DNA from: Staphylococcus lugdunensis
GTDB lineage: Bacteria > Bacillota > Bacilli > Staphylococcales > Staphylococcaceae
Direction of reading: 5' to 3'
Assembly: GCF_002901705.1 (NCBI RefSeq)
Contig: NZ_PPPV01000016.1
Coordinates: forward strand, 297,333-361,332
Length of the DNA stretch: 64,000 bases
Below are positions 15,980 through 24,874 of the stretch, in pieces. Under the pieces are notes generated by a model. That model saw only the letters and a list, made by a program, of their open reading frames with translations. It had not been told where the DNA came from and made no database searches. Each line of letters starts with the position of its first letter. Position 1 is the stretch's first letter. The translations under genes and the position numbers were made by a program.

Positions 15980-16744
15980 TTAAAGATAACTTTGGTAGCT
16001 AAGCACTAGAAAGATGATACATTGCGTCATACTATGATATACATATGCTGCTAATAAATTTTGTTGTGACCATCTATATATGATAACAGCACCTATAGGA
16101 ATAAGGCTGTAAATTCCAATTTCCAGAACAGAATGATAATGATAGGAATGAGCTACAACATCGGCAATGATGCTGAATATCATGGCTACTACCATGGGTA
16201 TGCACTTCGCTAATTCGTGTATGAATAAATGGCGAAAAATCAGTTCTTCAACCAACGGCCTTAAGACAACCATCGATACCCAGACAAATGGTAATGCGTG
16301 AGGATGCGTAAACATACCAGATAAGTACTGCTCAGATTGACTGTGTTGAAACCCCCAAGGTTGGTTAAGATGATGTGCTATACATTGACCGCCATAATAA
16401 GCCAATAATGTTAAACAACTTACAATGACGATTGGCCATAGCATAGGTTTGATATCACTACTTAAACGTTGATAAATTGTTCTTAATTTCTGCTGATACA
16501 AGAAGAAAAAGCATTTCAACGTCACAATTTCCGCAACAATGAAACTCAATGTTAATACAATGGGATAAATAACTTGTGTTGGTTTATCTTGTGTTAATAC
16601 CGCCCAGATACCATAGACGCCAAATACTATGATGATAGGCATGAGAACCTTTAAGAAGACATAAACTGGAATTACCCAAAACAATCGTTTCTTTACGTGC
16701 GCATCAATGGGTTGTCGTGTATTATATGTATTTAATGTCTGCAT
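15980..16744 (-). CDS. CPBP-family intramembrane metalloprotease (second of pair)
   Basis: A 254-residue paralogue of the next gene. Motif 1 EELIFRH has Glu166, Glu167 and Arg171, followed by LFIHELAK as in the neighbour; motif 2 is less standard (ADVVAH, His199) and motif 3 is YHSMTQ with His237, where the usual asparagine is replaced by threonine-glutamine. It may be active or a divergent partner. GAGGTG is five bases before the ATG. The two genes form an operon, probably arising by duplication followed by strong divergence outside the motifs. Confidence 0.82.
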   Translation of the reverse strand: MQTLNTYNTRQPIDAHVKKRLFWVIPVYVFLKVLMPIIIVFGVYGIWAVLTQDKPTQVIYPIVLTLSFIVAEIVTLKCFFFLYQQKLRTIYQRLSSDIKPMLWPIVIVSCLTLLAYYGGQCIAHHLNQPWGFQHSQSEQYLSGMFTHPHALPFVWVSMVVLRPLVEELIFRHLFIHELAKCIPMVVAMIFSIIADVVAHSYHYHSVLEIGIYSLIPIGAVIIYRWSQQNLLAAYVYHSMTQCIIFLVLSYQSYL

Positions 16745-17000
16745 AGGTCACCTCATTCATTTGAAGCTATCACATGGCTACCAACATCGTGCTGATACCA
16801 TGCTCCGCGTATTGTTCACATTTCACTTTACCATGTTCCTTAAATTATGAAAATGTTAATTATTTTGACATTAAAAAATAAGTAAATCAATTTTAAAAAA
16901 TAGACAGTCACTATATTTCTCATATGTCATATTTAAACGTTGTACTACTTTTATGCTTAATGATCATTAACTTGTATCCTTATATTAGTGGAACATTACA
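16745..17000. other. Intergenic region between divergent genes
   Basis: AT-rich DNA holding the promoters of the CPBP pair (minus) and of the GltB-like gene (plus). No reading frame, repeat or RNA gene is visible apart from the plus-strand promoter listed next. Confidence 0.5.
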
Positions 17001-17028
17001 TTGTTTTTCCATATAAATAATGTACAAT
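17001..17028 (+). promoter_or_regulatory. Sigma-A promoter of the GltB-like gene
   Basis: TTGTTT (17001-17006), 16 bp, TACAAT (17023-17028), then a ~30 bp leader with GGGGGGATA before the ATG at 17060. Confidence 0.6.
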
Positions 17029-17059
17029 AATCATTACAGAGATAACGGGGGGATAAAGA

Positions 17060-18637
17060 ATGATATTAACAACAATGCAATTTATTGTAAATGTTATTAT
17101 AGTAAGCTGTCTATTATTCGTTGTTTTATTAGGGCTGTGGTTACTCTTTAAAGACAAACATCAGAAACAACATAGCGTATTAAGGAACTTCCCTTTATTA
17201 GGAAGAATTCGTTATTTTTCAGAAAAAATTGGTCCCGAAATGCGTCAATACTTATATGCTAATGATACCGAAGGCAAGCCGTTCTCACGTGTCGACTATA
17301 AAAATATTGTTATTGCCGGAAAATATAACTCAAGAATGACCAGTTTTGGTACGTTGAAGCACTATGAACATGGATTTTACATACAAAATGCAATGTTTCC
17401 ATTACAGTCAACTGAACTAGTTATTGATAACCAACATATGATTTCTACATTTATTTATCAAGTTGATAATGAGCGGTTATTTAAACGAGACGAACATCGC
17501 AAACCAGCTGATATTAAACCATTTCAACTTGATGATCAGCATGCTGTCGTCATCGGCAATGATTTAGCACATCCGTTCATCGTTAAACGTTTAGTTGGAC
17601 AATCTGGCATGAGTTATGGTGCATTAGGTCAACGTGCCATAACAGCACTATCTCAGGGGTTAGCACGTGCTGGCACATGGATGAACACAGGTGAAGGTGG
17701 CTTATCTGATTATCATTTGTCCGGTGGTGGGGATATTATTTTTCAAATAGGACCTGGCCTTTTTGGTGTCCGTGATCAAGAGGGAAATTTTAGTAAAGAT
17801 GAATTTGTAAAATTAGTGAATCAATCGGCAATCAAAGCATTTGAGCTTAAACTTGCACAAGGTGCCAAGACCCGTGGCGGTCATATGGAAGGAAATAAAG
17901 TGACTGAAGAGATTGCACAAATACGCAATGTCAAACCGTTTCAAACAATTAATTCACCAAACCGTTTTAACTTTATTTCAAATGCAGCAGAATTAATCAC
18001 TTTTGTTGATGAACTTAAACAGCTTGGACAAAAACCAGTTGGCTTTAAAATTGTAGTGAGTCATGTTGATGAAATTGAAATATTAGTGAAAGAAATGATA
18101 CGTTTAGATAAGTATCCTAGTTTTATTACTGTTGATGGTGGCGAAGGTGGTACGGGCGCTACTTTTCAAGAATTACAAGATGGCGTTGGCCTACCATTAT
18201 TTACAGCACTTCCTATTGTGTCTGGCATGCTTGAACGCTATGGTATACGGAATAAAATTAAGATTTTTGCTTCAGGCAAGCTAATCACACCCGACAAAAT
18301 CGCCATTGCACTCGGATTAGGCGCTGATTTAGTTAATATTGCTCGAGGCATGATGATTAGTGTCGGCTGCATTATGAGTCAACAATGTCACCTCAACACA
18401 TGTCCAGTAGGTGTTGCTACGACAGATCCTAAAAAGGAAAAAGCGCTCATTGTAGAAGAAAAAACATTTCGCGTAACCAATTACATCACAAGTCTACATG
18501 AAGGCTTATACAACATCGCAGCAGCAGTTGGTGTTAACAATCCAACAAATATCACAGCACAACACATCATACATCAACAACAAAATGGCACGTTACAAAG
18601 CATAGACACATACAAACTTAAACTTCTGGAGCCATAA
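17060..18637 (+). CDS. FMN-binding glutamate synthase-family protein (YerD-like)
   Basis: A 525-residue protein equal in length to Bacillus YerD. One N-terminal membrane helix (about residues 5-30) anchors a cytoplasmic domain homologous to the FMN/iron-sulphur core of the glutamate synthase large subunit: GQSGMSYGALG near residue 180, DGGEGGTGA near 360, and the cysteine cluster CIMSQQCHLNTCPVGVA near 435-455, where glutamate synthases bind a 3Fe-4S cluster. The glutamine amidotransferase and C-terminal GXGXG domains of full glutamate synthase are absent, so it is not a normal GOGAT. Donor and substrate are unknown. It is monocistronic with its own promoter. Confidence 0.87.
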   Translation: MILTTMQFIVNVIIVSCLLFVVLLGLWLLFKDKHQKQHSVLRNFPLLGRIRYFSEKIGPEMRQYLYANDTEGKPFSRVDYKNIVIAGKYNSRMTSFGTLKHYEHGFYIQNAMFPLQSTELVIDNQHMISTFIYQVDNERLFKRDEHRKPADIKPFQLDDQHAVVIGNDLAHPFIVKRLVGQSGMSYGALGQRAITALSQGLARAGTWMNTGEGGLSDYHLSGGGDIIFQIGPGLFGVRDQEGNFSKDEFVKLVNQSAIKAFELKLAQGAKTRGGHMEGNKVTEEIAQIRNVKPFQTINSPNRFNFISNAAELITFVDELKQLGQKPVGFKIVVSHVDEIEILVKEMIRLDKYPSFITVDGGEGGTGATFQELQDGVGLPLFTALPIVSGMLERYGIRNKIKIFASGKLITPDKIAIALGLGADLVNIARGMMISVGCIMSQQCHLNTCPVGVATTDPKKEKALIVEEKTFRVTNYITSLHEGLYNIAAAVGVNNPTNITAQHIIHQQQNGTLQSIDTYKLKLLEP

Positions 18638-18720
18638 GTTAAGAAGCGTTAAACATTTCTTTTTACAACATGTAATAAGCGTTAGTAAGTCTCACAATAA
18701 AATATAAACAAAGCCAAAAA

Positions 18721-18875
18721 TAAAGGAGCAGGACAGAATTCATTATAAATTCGTAGTCCCGCCCCAGCAAGGTTGACTAGGATTGGAAAAGCTTGGTATA
18801 CGCGTATTTTCAATCCAGTCAACTACTGCCAATATAGAGTTCATAGCCTAAAACATAATGATGTCCCAAGCTCAT
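18721..18875 (+). repeat. Dispersed double-hairpin repeat, copy B
   Basis: Second copy of the 150-bp repeat at 9155 and 55983. Here the second hairpin is longer, pairing GTTGACTAGGATTG with CAATCCAGTCAAC. It lies between the converging GltB-like and nucleotidase genes. The rest of the 18638-18888 gap holds nothing recognisable. Confidence 0.85.
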
Positions 18876-18888
18876 AGTTATTACTGAA

Positions 18889-20427
18889 TTATATTTCTAC
18901 TTTAAAATCCACAACTTGTGGCATGTTATTTAAATTGTGGTGCGTTAGATAATCGATTAATAGCTGTGCACCCTCCACTTGTATATCTTTAACCACCTTT
19001 GCTTCTGCAAACATGTTATAATCACCGCCACCTACAGCACGATAATTGTTTACACAAACGGTATAGATCTTATCTTCGACTAATGGCTGTCCTTCCACTT
19101 TAATATCATGCACGCGATGCCCCATAGGCTCGCTCACTTTAATATTATATGATACGCCTCCAAATATATCATAGTTATAATGTTGCGGTTTAGGATTTAA
19201 AAACGTGTCATTAATACCTACATCCCCGCTGTCCGTAAGATCAAAATAGCGTGCTGATTGTTCTAATGCTTCACGAATGCCCTTACCCGTCATCTCTAAT
19301 ACTTTAAACGTATTTGGAAACGGATAGTTATTGATAATATCACGCATTGTAATGGTCTTATCAAAGCCTGTCGCAGAATCAAATAATGCCGTACTTGCTA
19401 TTTGAGCGCCACTTGTTTGTAATAATGCATGTAGTAACACATTAATAAAAGGGTGCGGTGCAATTCTTGCAGTAAATGGCTCGTCAACAATCATATTCTG
19501 CTGAATTTCAGCAATCGGCGTATCTAACCACGTGTCCACATCACTCATTAATTGACTATCTTTATCGGTTAATTTAAAAGCGCTGTCATCGTGCACTGGC
19601 AACAGTTCACTTGTACGCTGAACTAATTGTCTTCGATCATTAAATGTTAGCGTAACTTTACCAATTTGTGTCGCACGTGTTCCTGGTTGTAGAATAACTG
19701 TATCATGCTTGATAGCAGCAATTTCACGGTGTTGATGCCCCGTAATAAGCACGTCAATGTCCGACCCAAAGCGCTGCAATATCTCAGACGCTTCATTTTC
19801 TCCAGTTAATACTTCAGTTGGTTGATACGTGTCAATGTTACGTTCAAAGCCCCCATGATAACTAACAACCACGATATCAGCCTGTTCACGTACTTGAGGT
19901 AATATATCCTCTAACGTTTGAACTGCACTATTAAATGTTAAGTGTTGAATATACTCTGGTCGTTCCCAATGTGGAATATATTGTGTCGTTAAACCAATAA
20001 TACCAATATTGTATCCTTGCTTCTTAATATACATGATTCCTTGTTCTGTTAATGATTTATTATCTTTTAAAATATTGGCACAAAGGATTGGATAATTTAA
20101 GCGATTGATACTTTGAGTTAAGTAGTTGAGACCATAGTTAAATTCATGGTTTCCTAATGTACCAAAGTCAAAACCAATACGATTATAGATATCCGTCAAT
20201 GGCTTGCTAGAATGTATATGTGTAGCAAGGTAATGACAAAAAGGTGAACCTTGTAAAAAATCACCATTATCTATTTTAAAGCTAGCATCATAGCGCTGAC
20301 GATCTTGTTCAATTATGTGGTTCGCCAATAATAGCCCTATCGGTTTATAACCTTTTGTCTGTTTAAAATCTGTTGGGAAAATATAACCATGTATATCACT
20401 TAAAATGTAAAATGCAAGTTGTGTCAT
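18889..20427 (-). CDS. 5'-nucleotidase / cyclic phosphodiesterase family metallophosphatase
   Basis: A 512-residue two-domain protein. The N-terminal metallophosphatase domain has the DxH motif SDIHGY (Asp11, His13), GNHEFN near residue 93 and GHQHRE near 228, which bind two metal ions; the C-terminal 5'-nucleotidase domain contains GDVGINDTF and NYRAVGGGDYNMF. Unlike secreted family members it has no signal peptide, so it should be cytoplasmic. It follows a secreted-protein gene by 17 bp and is divergent from the phn transporter, so it probably releases phosphate from imported organophosphates or nucleotides. GGAGG lies ten bases before the start. The exact substrate is unknown. Confidence 0.87.
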   Translation of the reverse strand: MTQLAFYILSDIHGYIFPTDFKQTKGYKPIGLLLANHIIEQDRQRYDASFKIDNGDFLQGSPFCHYLATHIHSSKPLTDIYNRIGFDFGTLGNHEFNYGLNYLTQSINRLNYPILCANILKDNKSLTEQGIMYIKKQGYNIGIIGLTTQYIPHWERPEYIQHLTFNSAVQTLEDILPQVREQADIVVVSYHGGFERNIDTYQPTEVLTGENEASEILQRFGSDIDVLITGHQHREIAAIKHDTVILQPGTRATQIGKVTLTFNDRRQLVQRTSELLPVHDDSAFKLTDKDSQLMSDVDTWLDTPIAEIQQNMIVDEPFTARIAPHPFINVLLHALLQTSGAQIASTALFDSATGFDKTITMRDIINNYPFPNTFKVLEMTGKGIREALEQSARYFDLTDSGDVGINDTFLNPKPQHYNYDIFGGVSYNIKVSEPMGHRVHDIKVEGQPLVEDKIYTVCVNNYRAVGGGDYNMFAEAKVVKDIQVEGAQLLIDYLTHHNLNNMPQVVDFKVEI

Positions 20428-20443
20428 CGCATGTTGTCCTCCA

Positions 20444-21967
20444 TTACTTCAATTTTTCAGTTTTAAGGGTTTTATCTCCTTGCTTTAACCGTATATTAGC
20501 CCCTTTTAAAGACTCCGTTACCTTTGCTGAAATCGTCACTGAAGCTGTGCCATCTTTATTGATTTTAATGGTTGGAAGTGAACCATAGCCGATATTACTA
20601 TATGATTTACCATCCGTTGAAAATTGACCGATTTGTTTACCACCATCTTGATAAATTCCTAATTTCAAATTATCTAATGATTGGTTAGCCGGTAATTGTG
20701 ACAAATTGATCGTGATGTTAAATGGCGTGTTAGCTTGCACATCTTTAGGAATAGCAAAGGCTACATTTTGCACAGCCGGTTGGTCTCCTGGTTGTTTATC
20801 ACCATCATCTTTAGTAGATTTTGTACTGCCATAACTACCAGGCGCAAACGTTGATCGATCGTACCAATGATAACCTTCAGGTGGTTGTGACCATGGTTCT
20901 TTTTGCGGTTCTGTTGAATTTTGTGGCTGTTCAAAATCATGTAACACAGTCGCTTTATCTAATTTTACACCACTTTTAGCTAAATTCGGTGTTGCTTCTT
21001 TCTTACTTAACCAAGAAGTTAAGTTATTCAACAATTGTGCGTTATCTTCTTCTTTAAAACCATCATACGTTTTCTTTGTTTTACCCGTGTCTTCACGTAA
21101 ATATTTTGGAGAACTATCTTCTACCAATGAGGAGTCTCCAATAAAGGCAGCTTTTCCTTTACCTACCTTTGCAATAGCAATATAGGCACCTTCAGCTTTA
21201 CCTCCACCATTATAAACACCTTGGTCAACTGCATGACTCCATTTCGCATTGTTACCTAAGTGATCAGGTGTGTATACAATTCCTTTTGCTTTTTTAGGAT
21301 CTGTAATAGCAAGTGTTGAACCAGCATGCATAGACACAGATTTAACGCCTTTAGTAATGCCAAAACTTTCATCGCTTGAGACAAGATTAGATGTATTCAA
21401 ATCCCCTAAAGCATTATAACGGAAACGCACACCAAAATTTTGGGCTAACCAGTCTGAGCTTGAAACACCTGCCATTGCTTTAGATTGTTTCTCTCCTTGA
21501 TCCATATCCTTGGTCATATCCGCATAGGCACCACGACGATAGCCATTCATAGCTTCAGAAGAATCAATGCGGTTTAAATTTCTATCTGCATTGTAATGGT
21601 CTGAGATAAAAATGATACTTCCACCATGATTTACAAAATTCACAATGGCTTGTTGTTCAGTCGTCTTAAATGGAATATTCGCTTCTGGTATAACTAAAAT
21701 ATCACTATTTTTTAATGACTCTTGACTAATATTTGCTTTCCCATCTAGTGATTTAACAGCAAAACCTTGTTTCTTCATTGAATCCGCATAATCAGAAAAA
21801 CCACCATCAATAACCCAATCAGCCGCGCCAGCAGTTTGTCCATGAGAATTATCAAATAGAACTGTGCGTGAAGCTGTATTCGTTTCAGCTGCTTGTGTAG
21901 ATGGAAACATGGATAATGCTAATGCTGAGGCAACTATAGTAGAGCTTACAACTTTTATCATTTTCAT
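20444..21967 (-). CDS. Secreted protein with GATase1-like domain, phosphate-linked context
   Basis: A 507-residue protein with a clear signal peptide (cleavage near TQAAE, residue 27). Residues about 35-330 look like a Rossmann/GATase1-like fold (TVLFDNSHGQTAG, then VNHGGSIIFISDHYN, and FIGDSSLVEDSSP), a layout shared with secreted endonuclease- or phosphoesterase-annotated proteins of bacilli. A proline-rich linker with WSQPPEGYHWY follows, then a C-terminal beta-sandwich-like domain (about 400-507). No sortase motif or membrane anchor is visible, so it should be released. It leads an operon with the nucleotidase, opposite the phn genes, and may process extracellular phosphorus sources; the enzymatic role is not established. 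Confidence 0.75.
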   Translation of the reverse strand: MKMIKVVSSTIVASALALSMFPSTQAAETNTASRTVLFDNSHGQTAGAADWVIDGGFSDYADSMKKQGFAVKSLDGKANISQESLKNSDILVIPEANIPFKTTEQQAIVNFVNHGGSIIFISDHYNADRNLNRIDSSEAMNGYRRGAYADMTKDMDQGEKQSKAMAGVSSSDWLAQNFGVRFRYNALGDLNTSNLVSSDESFGITKGVKSVSMHAGSTLAITDPKKAKGIVYTPDHLGNNAKWSHAVDQGVYNGGGKAEGAYIAIAKVGKGKAAFIGDSSLVEDSSPKYLREDTGKTKKTYDGFKEEDNAQLLNNLTSWLSKKEATPNLAKSGVKLDKATVLHDFEQPQNSTEPQKEPWSQPPEGYHWYDRSTFAPGSYGSTKSTKDDGDKQPGDQPAVQNVAFAIPKDVQANTPFNITINLSQLPANQSLDNLKLGIYQDGGKQIGQFSTDGKSYSNIGYGSLPTIKINKDGTASVTISAKVTESLKGANIRLKQGDKTLKTEKLK

Positions 21968-22094
21968 ACTTGTTTAACTCCTTTTATTAACTTATTTTCA
22001 CACACCAGCAGTATATTAAAAATCACACACAAACGGGTTACTATTAATGATATTTTATATATCTTTACCGATTTTAAATAATTTTTATTTAATT

Positions 22095-22133
22095 TTAACA
22101 AAAAGTTAACGAAATCTACACATAACATATAGT
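22095..22133 (+). promoter_or_regulatory. PhoP-box-like repeats and -10 upstream of phnD
   Basis: Three six-base repeats, TTAACA (22095-22100), TTAACG (22106-22111) and TACACA (22117-22122), are each separated by exactly 5 bp and are followed by TATAGT (22128-22133). This is the arrangement of TT(A/T)ACA repeats bound by PhoP in Bacillus. No good -35 is present, as expected for an activated promoter. The divergent secreted protein/nucleotidase operon shares the region. Confidence 0.6.
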
Positions 22134-22213
22134 ATAGTGTGCTACTCTATAATTGTCGATATTAAAGACATAGATACATATTGCAAAATAGTGAATGGGG
22201 GCAATGTTATTAT

Positions 22214-23167
22214 ATGAAACACGTTAAATATCTTCTACTACTCGTGTTATCGGTGGTTATCTTTGCAGCTGCTTGTGGAGGTAACAGTTCTTTAGATAAC
22301 AATTCCAAAAGTTCCAACTCAGAATCAGGCAAAGGTAACTACAAACCAAAAGAATTAACGGTCCAATTTGTACCATCTCAAAATGCGGATAAATTAGAAG
22401 CAAAAGCAAAACCACTTGAAAAGCTACTATCCAAAGAATTAGACATTCCAGTAAAAGTATCCGTATCTACAAACTACAACACGATTGTTGAAGCGATGAA
22501 ATCGAAAAAAGTCGATGTTGGTTTCTTACCACCAACCGCATACACATTAGCACATGATCAGAAAGCTGCTGACTTGTTATTACAAGCACAACGCTTTGGT
22601 GTGAACAAAGATGGATCACCTACGAAAAAGCTTGTTAAGGACTACAAATCAGAAATCTTAGTTAAAAAAGATTCAGGCATTAAAAGCTTAAAAGACTTAA
22701 AAGGGAAAAAAATTGCATTACAAGATGTCACATCTACAGCTGGTTATACTTTCCCAATTGCTACATTGAAAGAAAAAGCTGGTATTGACGCAACAAAAGA
22801 TATGAAAATCGTCAATATGAAAGGTCATGACCAATCGATTATTTCATTATTAAATGGCGATGTGGATGCTGCGGCAGTATTCCAAGATGCACGTAATGTC
22901 GTTAAAAAAGACCAACCAAATGTATTCAAAGATACAAAGATTTTAGAATTAACAAAACCAATTCCAAACGATACAATTTCAGTTAGACCAGATATGGATA
23001 AAGATTTCCAAAAAAAATTGAAAAAAGCATTTAAAGATATCTCAAAAACTAAAGAAGGTCATAAAATCATCAGTGAAGTATATTCACATGAAGGATATAC
23101 AGATGCGAAAGATTCTGACTTCGATATTGTTAGAGAATACGAGAAAAAAGTAAAAGATATGCAATAA
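22214..23167 (+). CDS. phnD: Phosphonate/phosphite ABC transporter substrate-binding lipoprotein
   Basis: A 317-residue PhnD-type lipoprotein. The signal peptide ends in the lipobox FAAAC with Cys21 as the lipidated residue, followed by a serine/asparagine-rich linker. The mature protein has the PhnD fold: LTVQFVPSQNADKLEAK at the start, KKVDVGFLPPTAYTLA for the first half of the ligand site and LKGKKIALQDVTSTAGYT with the ST(S)AG loop that binds the phosphonate group. The start at 22214 is chosen for the GGGGG run upstream; the frame opens earlier at 22181. First gene of phnD-C-E1-E2. It could take phosphonates, phosphite or phosphate esters; the substrate cannot be told from sequence. Confidence 0.9.
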   Translation: MKHVKYLLLLVLSVVIFAAACGGNSSLDNNSKSSNSESGKGNYKPKELTVQFVPSQNADKLEAKAKPLEKLLSKELDIPVKVSVSTNYNTIVEAMKSKKVDVGFLPPTAYTLAHDQKAADLLLQAQRFGVNKDGSPTKKLVKDYKSEILVKKDSGIKSLKDLKGKKIALQDVTSTAGYTFPIATLKEKAGIDATKDMKIVNMKGHDQSIISLLNGDVDAAAVFQDARNVVKKDQPNVFKDTKILELTKPIPNDTISVRPDMDKDFQKKLKKAFKDISKTKEGHKIISEVYSHEGYTDAKDSDFDIVREYEKKVKDMQ

Positions 23168-23211
23168 TTGGTTGTTATTTTCTACTGAATCATAGATAAA
23201 GAACGTCAATT

Positions 23212-23250
23212 GAAAAGCTAAGCCAAATTTTGGCATAGCTTTTCTTTATA
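23212..23250 (+). terminator. Hairpin between phnD and phnC
   Basis: GAAAAGCTA-AGCCAAA pairs with TTTGGC-A-TAGCTTTTC (23212-23244) and is followed by TTTATAA. The genes on each side belong together, so this is likely a partial terminator or an RNA-stability element that sets a higher level of the binding protein than of the membrane parts. Confidence 0.6.
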
Positions 23251-23292
23251 ACTTTATACAAAGTGAACCTTATTAGAGAAAGGTGTTATAAC

Positions 23293-24066
23293 ATGAGTCA
23301 AATAGAGTTTAAAGATGTGAGCAAAGTCTATCCGAATGGACATGTCGGCTTGAAAGATATTAATTTAAATATCGAAAAAGGAGATTTTGCAGTCATCGTT
23401 GGATTATCAGGCGCAGGTAAATCTACACTACTACGTTCTGTCAATCGCCTACATGATGTCACATCAGGGGATATTACAATTGAAGGAAAATCAATTACAC
23501 AAGCAAAAGGAAAATCACTACTGTTGATGCGTCGTAATATCGGCATGATATTTCAACATTTTAACTTAGTAAAACGCTCTACCGTATTGCGTAACGTCTT
23601 AAGTGGCCGAGTTGGTTATCATCCTACCTGGAAAATGATTTTAGGCCTATTTCCTAAAGAAGATAAAATAAAAGCAATGGATGCATTAGAACGCGTCAAT
23701 ATTTTGGATAAATTTGATCAACGCTCGGATGAACTATCAGGTGGTCAACAACAACGTATTTCGATTGCGCGCGCGCTCGCCCAAGAACCTTCTATCATTC
23801 TAGCGGATGAACCAGTTGCTTCACTTGACCCACTGACAACAAAGCAAGTAATGGATGATTTAAAGAAAATCAATGAAGAATTAGGTATTACAATTTTAAT
23901 TAATCTTCACTTTGTCGATTTAGCGCTAGAATATGGTACGAGAATTATAGGGTTGCGCGATGGTGAACTCGTATATGATGGTCCCGCTGAAGAAGCCACT
24001 GAAGAAGTATTTAATGAAATCTATGGTCGTCAATTAAAAGCCGACGAAAAGCTAGGAGTGAATTAA
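23293..24066 (+). CDS. phnC: Phosphonate ABC transporter ATPase
   Basis: A 257-residue ABC ATPase of the PhnC type. Walker A is GLSGAGKST near residue 37, the Q-loop IFQHFNLV near 86, the signature [15 protein letters not shown] near 146 and Walker [13 protein letters not shown] near 170. The length equals that of E. coli and Bacillus PhnC-like ATPases. The ATG at 23293 is preceded by AAAGGTG; the open frame upstream to 23263 has no ribosome site. The gene is separated from phnD by 125 bp including a hairpin and from phnE1 by one base. It energises import through PhnE1/PhnE2. Confidence 0.92.
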   Translation: MSQIEFKDVSKVYPNGHVGLKDINLNIEKGDFAVIVGLSGAGKSTLLRSVNRLHDVTSGDITIEGKSITQAKGKSLLLMRRNIGMIFQHFNLVKRSTVLRNVLSGRVGYHPTWKMILGLFPKEDKIKAMDALERVNILDKFDQRSDELSGGQQQRISIARALAQEPSIILADEPVASLDPLTTKQVMDDLKKINEELGITILINLHFVDLALEYGTRIIGLRDGELVYDGPAEEATEEVFNEIYGRQLKADEKLGVN

Positions 24067-24067
24067 A

Positions 24068-24874
24068 ATGACATCTCCTGCTACATCTACAAACAAATAT
24101 GATAAATATTTAAACAAAAAACTATCATTAAAGACAAGCTTTTCTATACTAATCGTTGCCGTCTTAGTCATTTGGAGTTTCGTGTATACGGGCTTTAGCT
24201 TCTCAGATTTAATGGTGGGTGTACCTCAAATCGGAGACTTTTTCAAACAAATGTTTCCACCTGAATGGAGTTATTTAAAAGCAATTTGGCAACCAATGTT
24301 AGATACGATTCGCATGGCAATCGTTGGGACATTTTTAGGTGCTATCGTTTCTGTTCCTATCGCATTAATTTGTGCCAGTAATATTATCCGTACAAAATGG
24401 ATTACCATTCCTGCACGATTTATTTTGAACATTGTTCGAACAATACCTGATTTATTATTAGCTGCTATCTTTGTTGCTGTATTTGGTATTGGCCAAATTC
24501 CAGGGGTACTTGCCCTATTCATCTTAACAATTTGTGTTATAGCCAAGTTATTATACGAAGCAATTGAAACCATTGAACCTGGCCCAATGGAAGCCATGAC
24601 TGCAGTTGGCGCAAATAAAACTAAATGGATTGTTTTTGGCGTCGTGCCACAAATTATTTCTACATATTTTTCATATGTATTATTTGCATTTGAAATTAAT
24701 ATTCGCGCTTCTGCTGTATTAGGACTAGTTGGCGCAGGTGGTATTGGCTTGTTCTATGACTCAACACTCGGCTTATTCCAGTACCCTCGTACAGCTATGA
24801 TTATTTTATTCACTTTAGTCATTGTTGTTATTATTGACTATGTGAGTTCGAAAGTGAGGGAACAACTCGCATGA
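24068..24874 (+). CDS. phnE1: Phosphonate ABC transporter permease 1
   Basis: A 268-residue permease with about six helices. The coupling loop reads EAIETIEPGPMEAMTAVGANKTKW (residues about 170-190, given here only by its ends EAIETIE and AVGANK), typical of PhnE. GLVGAGGIGLFYD near residue 220 is the second family hallmark. It overlaps the second permease gene by four bases, so both are made together and presumably form a heterodimer. The N-terminus begins with a hydrophilic stretch of ~25 residues before the first helix. Confidence 0.9.
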   Translation: MTSPATSTNKYDKYLNKKLSLKTSFSILIVAVLVIWSFVYTGFSFSDLMVGVPQIGDFFKQMFPPEWSYLKAIWQPMLDTIRMAIVGTFLGAIVSVPIALICASNIIRTKWITIPARFILNIVRTIPDLLLAAIFVAVFGIGQIPGVLALFILTICVIAKLLYEAIETIEPGPMEAMTAVGANKTKWIVFGVVPQIISTYFSYVLFAFEINIRASAVLGLVGAGGIGLFYDSTLGLFQYPRTAMIILFTLVIVVIIDYVSSKVREQLA

